DNA of 64,000 nt, taken from Primula veris (taxonomy: Eukaryota; Streptophyta; Magnoliopsida; Ericales; Primulaceae). Where the stretch lies: contig OY821746.1 of the NCBI GenBank assembly GCA_963682055.1, positions 8,095,992 to 8,159,991 on the forward strand, written 5' to 3'. The position numbers were made by a program, and so were the translations under genes. Below the pieces are notes generated by a model. It ran no database searches, was not told where the DNA came from, and saw only the letters and a list, made by a program, of their open reading frames with translations. Below, in pieces: positions 60,419 through 64,000 of this stretch. Position 1 is the first letter of the stretch. Every line of letters starts with the position of its first letter.

Positions 60419-60780
60419 TTCAGACTGTTTTTTTTTTTTTCAGACTGTTTTTTTTTTTTCCAGACTGTTTTTTTTTTTTCAGACTGTTTTTTTTTATTTT
60501 TCAGACTGTTTTTTAATTAATTTATTTTTCAGACTGTTTTTTTTTTCAGACTGTTTTTTAATTAATTTATTTTTCAGACTGTTTTAACAGACTATTTTCA
60601 GACTGTTTTTTTACGTTTTCAGACTGTTTTCAGACTATTTTTTTTACGTTTTCAGACTGTTTTTGTTAACGTTTTCAGACTGTTTTTTTTTACGTTTTCA
60701 GACTGTTTTTTTTACGTTTTCAGACTGTTTTTTTTTACGTTTTCAGACTGATTTCAAACTTTTTTCAGACTGTTTTTTTT
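60419..60780. repeat. Array of about 20 CAGACTG(T)n units
   Basis: TTTTCAGACTGTTTTTTT recurs every 14-30 bp with variable T runs. Sub-variants insert TTAATTAATTTATTT or TTACGTTTT, and some units read CAGACTATTTT. It ends in T-rich DNA with GATTTTT repeats to about 61000. Confidence 0.9.
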
Positions 60781-61099
60781 TTTTTTTTACGTTTTTGGAT
60801 TTTTATTGATTTTAGATTTTTGTTGATTTTTTGGGATTTTTTTTGATTTTTTGGGATTTTTAAAAAAAAAATCGTGTTTTTTCGGGGTTTTGCCTCTTTT
60901 ATTTTTTTTTTGGATTTTTTCATATTTTTTTTTATTTTTTCATTTTTGCATTTTTATTTTCTGGAATTTTATCATTTTTTCTGAATTTTTACATTTTTAT
61001 TGGTTAGTTAGGTGAAATGGACCAATCCTTAATTAGTTTCAGTTTCATGGACCAATCCTTAAATACTTTTGTTTTCATGGACCAATCCAAAATTTACCC

Positions 61100-62642
61100 G
61101 CTTATTTAGCCAATACTAAAGTTAGTATAAAGGTAGTATATGTGTTTTTAGACAGAATTTTAATATCAACTGTTGAGAATAGTTCTATTATAATAAGCAC
61201 CCGTTTGTCCAATTTAGTCATTTTTATTTCAAAAATACCCCTACACATTTATATTAATTATAATAATATCATAGTTCCATAAAAATATAAAAAGTAAAAA
61301 CTAATAAAACAATTTATCTCTTTTTAACAACCAAAAATTCTTTTAAATTTTAAACTATATTTTTTTTGTATTATCCACGTATTTATATCATAATTATATA
61401 TATTTTTTATATTTTTATTGGATTACGCGTCGCACACGCAATGCGTGAGACTCGATTACTGTTGCTATAATAGGTATACATCGACTTAATTAAATTTAAA
61501 TTGGGAAACAATCTTTGCATGTATCATAATACTCCTATATCTTAGGTAGATGCAAATATCTAGTTTAGACATCGTATAAACTTGTTTTCTTTGCTATATT
61601 AGCTTAAACCTAAATCTCTGAATGTGGAGTATCTTTTACTTTCAACTTTCAAGATAAGCATGAATATATGAGTCCACTATCTTTTAACTTATGCACGATT
61701 CTCTATCATGGCTTTTGCATACACCTCAAAAAGTCGATAACGTAATTAACTGCTTCTGTGCTATTGCCTACACCTCAAAAAATCGGGGCAAAAACGCAAA
61801 GTAAATCGTAATTTCTGTTCTGAGTTTAATAAATTAAGAGCTAATCTCTGTTCCGAGTTTAATAAATGTTAATCGGACAAGAAACAGGCCCAAACTGATA
61901 CCCATGCAACACACTTGCAAATTCTTTTGATCACCGATAATCAGATAAATCCGATGATATCTATTCTTAACAATTATCGGTTAGTAAACCTATGTAACAT
62001 TGATCAATCGACTAACACACATCGTCGCAAAAGCTGATATCAAGGTTATGATTGGACATAGTAAACTAATCGAGACTTAGATCCTCATTAACGCAAATAG
62101 CAGAACCAAAAAAAAATCATAATTTTAACACGTATAGTGATAAAATCCACTTGCAAATTATTTTAAGCCGATAATTCCGATATCTAAGTATAACAGTTAT
62201 CGATTACTTGCAAAATTTCATAATCGTACCAACAGTTGCGTCTAATGCGATTAATTTTACAATGACGAATTAGAGAAACAAAAAACAACATACACAAAAA
62301 AAAGGCATAGTCAATAATAATAACCGGAAATTTTCATAATTAAACACGCCTCGAGTCATCATACCAACATATCGTCTAATACGATCAATTTTACGATAAC
62401 TAAATAAATAAACAAGATACAAAAAAAAGAAACAGAAAAAAAAAAGGCATAGGTCAATAATAATATATTAACATCATGATTCCAATCCATCAAATGAAGA
62501 GCTACAAACATCAGGTTTTGCCATTTCAAATCACCATTAAAAAACAAAAACAAAACCTTAATCATAATCCCCTCTTTTCTTCTTCATTCATAAAATAAAT
62601 ATTGAACAGAAACAAAACAAAACAAAAGATTTTAAACAATAA
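61100..62642. other. AT-rich spacer before the small membrane-protein gene
   Basis: No gene recognised. A block CGTACCAACAGTTGCGTCTAATGCGAT(T/C)AATTTTAC(A/G)A(T/C)... near 62226 recurs, altered, as CATACCAACATATCGTCTAATACGATCAATTTTACGAT at 62359. It is followed both times by AAA..AAACAA...AAAAAAAAGGCATAGTCAATAATAATA, so this is a diverged tandem duplication of about 135 bp. Confidence 0.5.
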
Positions 62643-62840
62643 TTAATTGGATGAAGGAGGAAAACCCAAGAAAGGCCTCCCGGAACCGGCTAAGGCCGCG
62701 CTTGAAACGGAGTAATGAGCGTTATTGTTAAGCTTATGAAAACCGTCCTTGAAAACACCGAAACCAAACACCATCCCGATCATTATCACGACAAGTACCA
62801 AACACGTGCAGCACAAACACATCCTCGTACTGCAACACAT
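62643..62840 (-). CDS. Small one-pass membrane protein, 65 residues, unknown function
   Basis: A single uninterrupted frame starts MCCSTRMCLCCTCLVLVV at 62840. Residues about 8-29 form one hydrophobic span (LCCTCLVLVVIMIGMVFGFGVF). A short basic/polar part KDGFHKLNNN follows, then an Ala/Ser-rich stretch and a Pro/Gly tail GRPFLGFPPSSN. Four cysteines cluster at the N-terminus (residues 2, 3, 8 and its neighbours), which could be lipidated or bind metal (inference). Base composition is clearly more GC-rich and codon-like than the surroundings, and a TATAAATT box lies about 75 bp upstream. These points favour a real intronless gene. I do not recognise a named family. It could belong to the many small plant membrane peptides. 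Confidence 0.7.
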   Translation of the reverse strand: MCCSTRMCLCCTCLVLVVIMIGMVFGFGVFKDGFHKLNNNAHYSVSSAALAGSGRPFLGFPPSSN

Positions 62841-62913
62841 TTTTTGGTCTTATTTCGGATCTGGGTATTTTTTTTATTTTAATTTTTTAAGATTTTGTAA
62901 AGATATTTATGGG

Positions 62914-62921
62914 AATTTATA
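62914..62921 (-). promoter_or_regulatory. TATA box candidate for the small membrane-protein gene
   Basis: TATAAATT on the minus strand, about 75 bp upstream of the ATG, would give a leader of about 40-50 nt. Confidence 0.5.
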
Positions 62922-64000
62922 GAAAAGGGGTAGAAAGGTTGGTTGAGGTAGATATATTGGGTTATTAATAGGAGGAGTAAATAAATAAATAAATATTTGA
63001 TATTTTTGGCCTTTTTGTAGGGAGGAGTAGGAGAGTGGGAAAACGGTTACCCTACGCTTTGTTTGTTTGTAACTCTATTTAATTTTAATTTTAATTTCAT
63101 CAACGGCTCTAACATAAGTGTTTACGTGTACGTCTTTTTTTGAAATCGTGTTGACTTAACATTAAATTTCATTTACTTGTTTTCACTAAAGGGAATTAGA
63201 TTTCCTTACGTAACACTACAGTAGATTAAAAATATGAGCCCGTCTAGGCTAAAAACTCGACATATACGTGAAAACCTAAAAATAACTATTATGAATTTAA
63301 TTAAAAATTTAAACTAAATTATTATATTGATTGTTACACCATTAAAAAGTATACCCCAGATTCATATAATTGTTTCTCGGTTTTCTAGTACATTTTTGGA
63401 AAAAACAATTATATGAATCCGGTTCACTATTTTAGTGAGTGTGTCGACCAATAATTTTTTAATTTTTTAATTAATCTTAGAATATTTATTTTGGGGTTTA
63501 TTAATGCATATTGGGTTTGACACACCCTTAATTTTAGTAGATCTAGATAGTGTTTTTTCATTTTTAGAGGGTTTATTATTATTTTGTACCTTCGTTAATT
63601 CAAAAAAAAATCTTTTTTTTTACATTGGTTTCTTAATTTTATTTTTTTACCCTGATGTCTTTATTTATTTATTTATTTATTTTTATCTTGGTTTTTTTCT
63701 TTTTTTTATCTTGGTTTCTAAATTTTTTTCTTCTTGGCTCAATTTTCAAACGCCGAAACTTGGACTGCGGGTTTTTTGAAAGTTTGAAAAAAATTATTGA
63801 AATTGGTCAAAATTGAACCCAAAAAAAAAAGAGTAGAAAACAAGGTACAAAAAAAAAAACTAATTTAAATAAAAGAAAAAAGTGAAGAAACGAAGGTAAC
63901 AAAATGTATAATACTCTTTTATCAGTTTGTGTTTGGCCATTTCGGATTATTTAGCTATCAATGAGTAGATTTATAGAGTTAAAAAGCTAAAAAATAAACT
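62922..64000. other. Promoter-distal spacer to window end
   Basis: No gene recognised. A 17-bp perfect inverted repeat is at 63359-63419. T-rich and A-rich tracts dominate 63600-63870, and the ORF at 63504-63779 is low-complexity. Confidence 0.5.
63359..63419. repeat. 17-bp perfect inverted repeat with 27-nt loop
   Basis: GATTCATATAATTGTTT at 63359-63375 is the exact inverse of AAACAATTATATGAATC at 63403-63419. Possibly a small MITE relic. Confidence 0.85.

Larger units (their letters stand above)
59803..61099. mobile_element. Foldback / Pack-MULE-like element with repeated subterminal motif
   Basis: The motif AAGGATTGGTCC occurs four times at the left end (59810-59910) and, inverted as GGACCAATCCTTAA or a variant, three times at the right end (61018-61090). 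The blocks match over longer stretches: CGAAAACAAAAGTATTTAAGG on the left is the inverse of CCTTAAATACTTTTGTTTTC on the right. The element is about 1.3 kb. Its interior holds a gene-exon-like ORF (60091-60219, minus strand), a TA tract (60052-60080) and a long CAGACTGTTTTTT array (60419-60780). There is no transposase. Exact ends and target duplication are not resolved. Confidence 0.7.

Noticed and set aside
60378..60587. 69-codon ORF rich in Phe in the CAGACTG(T)n array
   Set aside because: It is only the translation of a T-rich simple repeat.
63504..63779. 91-codon hydrophobic ORF near the window end
   Set aside because: Mostly T-tract translation (Phe/Leu/Tyr runs), no conserved block.

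Overview
The window is nuclear DNA from a flowering plant, most likely a eudicot. It is AT-rich, its genes are split by many small introns, and the proteins recognised are plant types: an OPT peptide/metal transporter, an ABCG26-type pollen-wall transporter, a KIN-14 kinesin with a calponin-homology domain, a uridine kinase-like protein, cytosolic fructose-bisphosphate aldolase and TFIIH subunit p62/TFB1. Spacers and introns carry Stowaway, Tourist and hAT-like miniature elements, SINE and LINE remnants and microsatellites. I saw no CRISPR array, operon, rRNA or tRNA gene, and no intact autonomous transposon.

Layout: (1) 31-2636 (+), 3' part of an OPT transporter gene cut by the window edge. 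(2) 2594-5684, a tandem duplication of the convergent OPT/EMC8-9 3' ends, with a foldback element and a minisatellite in the second copy. (3) 5679-10801 (-), EMC8/9 homologue with five exons; its 3.7 kb first intron is built from diverged tandem repeats that include copies of its own 5' splice site. (4) 13183-16847 (+), ABCG26-like half transporter. (5) 17725-25837 (-), KIN-14 kinesin with 17 coding exons, including one AT-AC intron of the U12 class. (6) 25838-36318, a gene-poor repeat region with MITEs, a satellite array, a LINE 3' end and a palindrome. (7) 38169-42631 (+), uridine kinase-like/UPRT fusion with 14 coding exons and a probable 5'UTR intron. (8) 43331-46315 (+), cytosolic class I aldolase with four exons and a perfect G-box upstream. 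(9) 47279-49149, a PIF/Harbinger-like element nested in a hAT-like element, with a 65-codon ORF remnant. (10) 50179-58532 (+), TFIIH p62/TFB1 with 20 exons, including one GC-AG intron. (11) 59803-61099, a foldback/Pack-MULE-like element carrying what looks like the first exon of a cellular gene. (12) 62643-62840 (-), a small one-pass membrane protein.

The genes are independent housekeeping or developmental genes and do not form a pathway cluster. For each multi-exon gene the exon junctions were read by hand from splice signals, reading-frame continuity and remembered family sequence. Every assembled CDS is an exact multiple of three; the OPT gene is in frame from its first visible exon. Family assignments are by recognition, not by database search.
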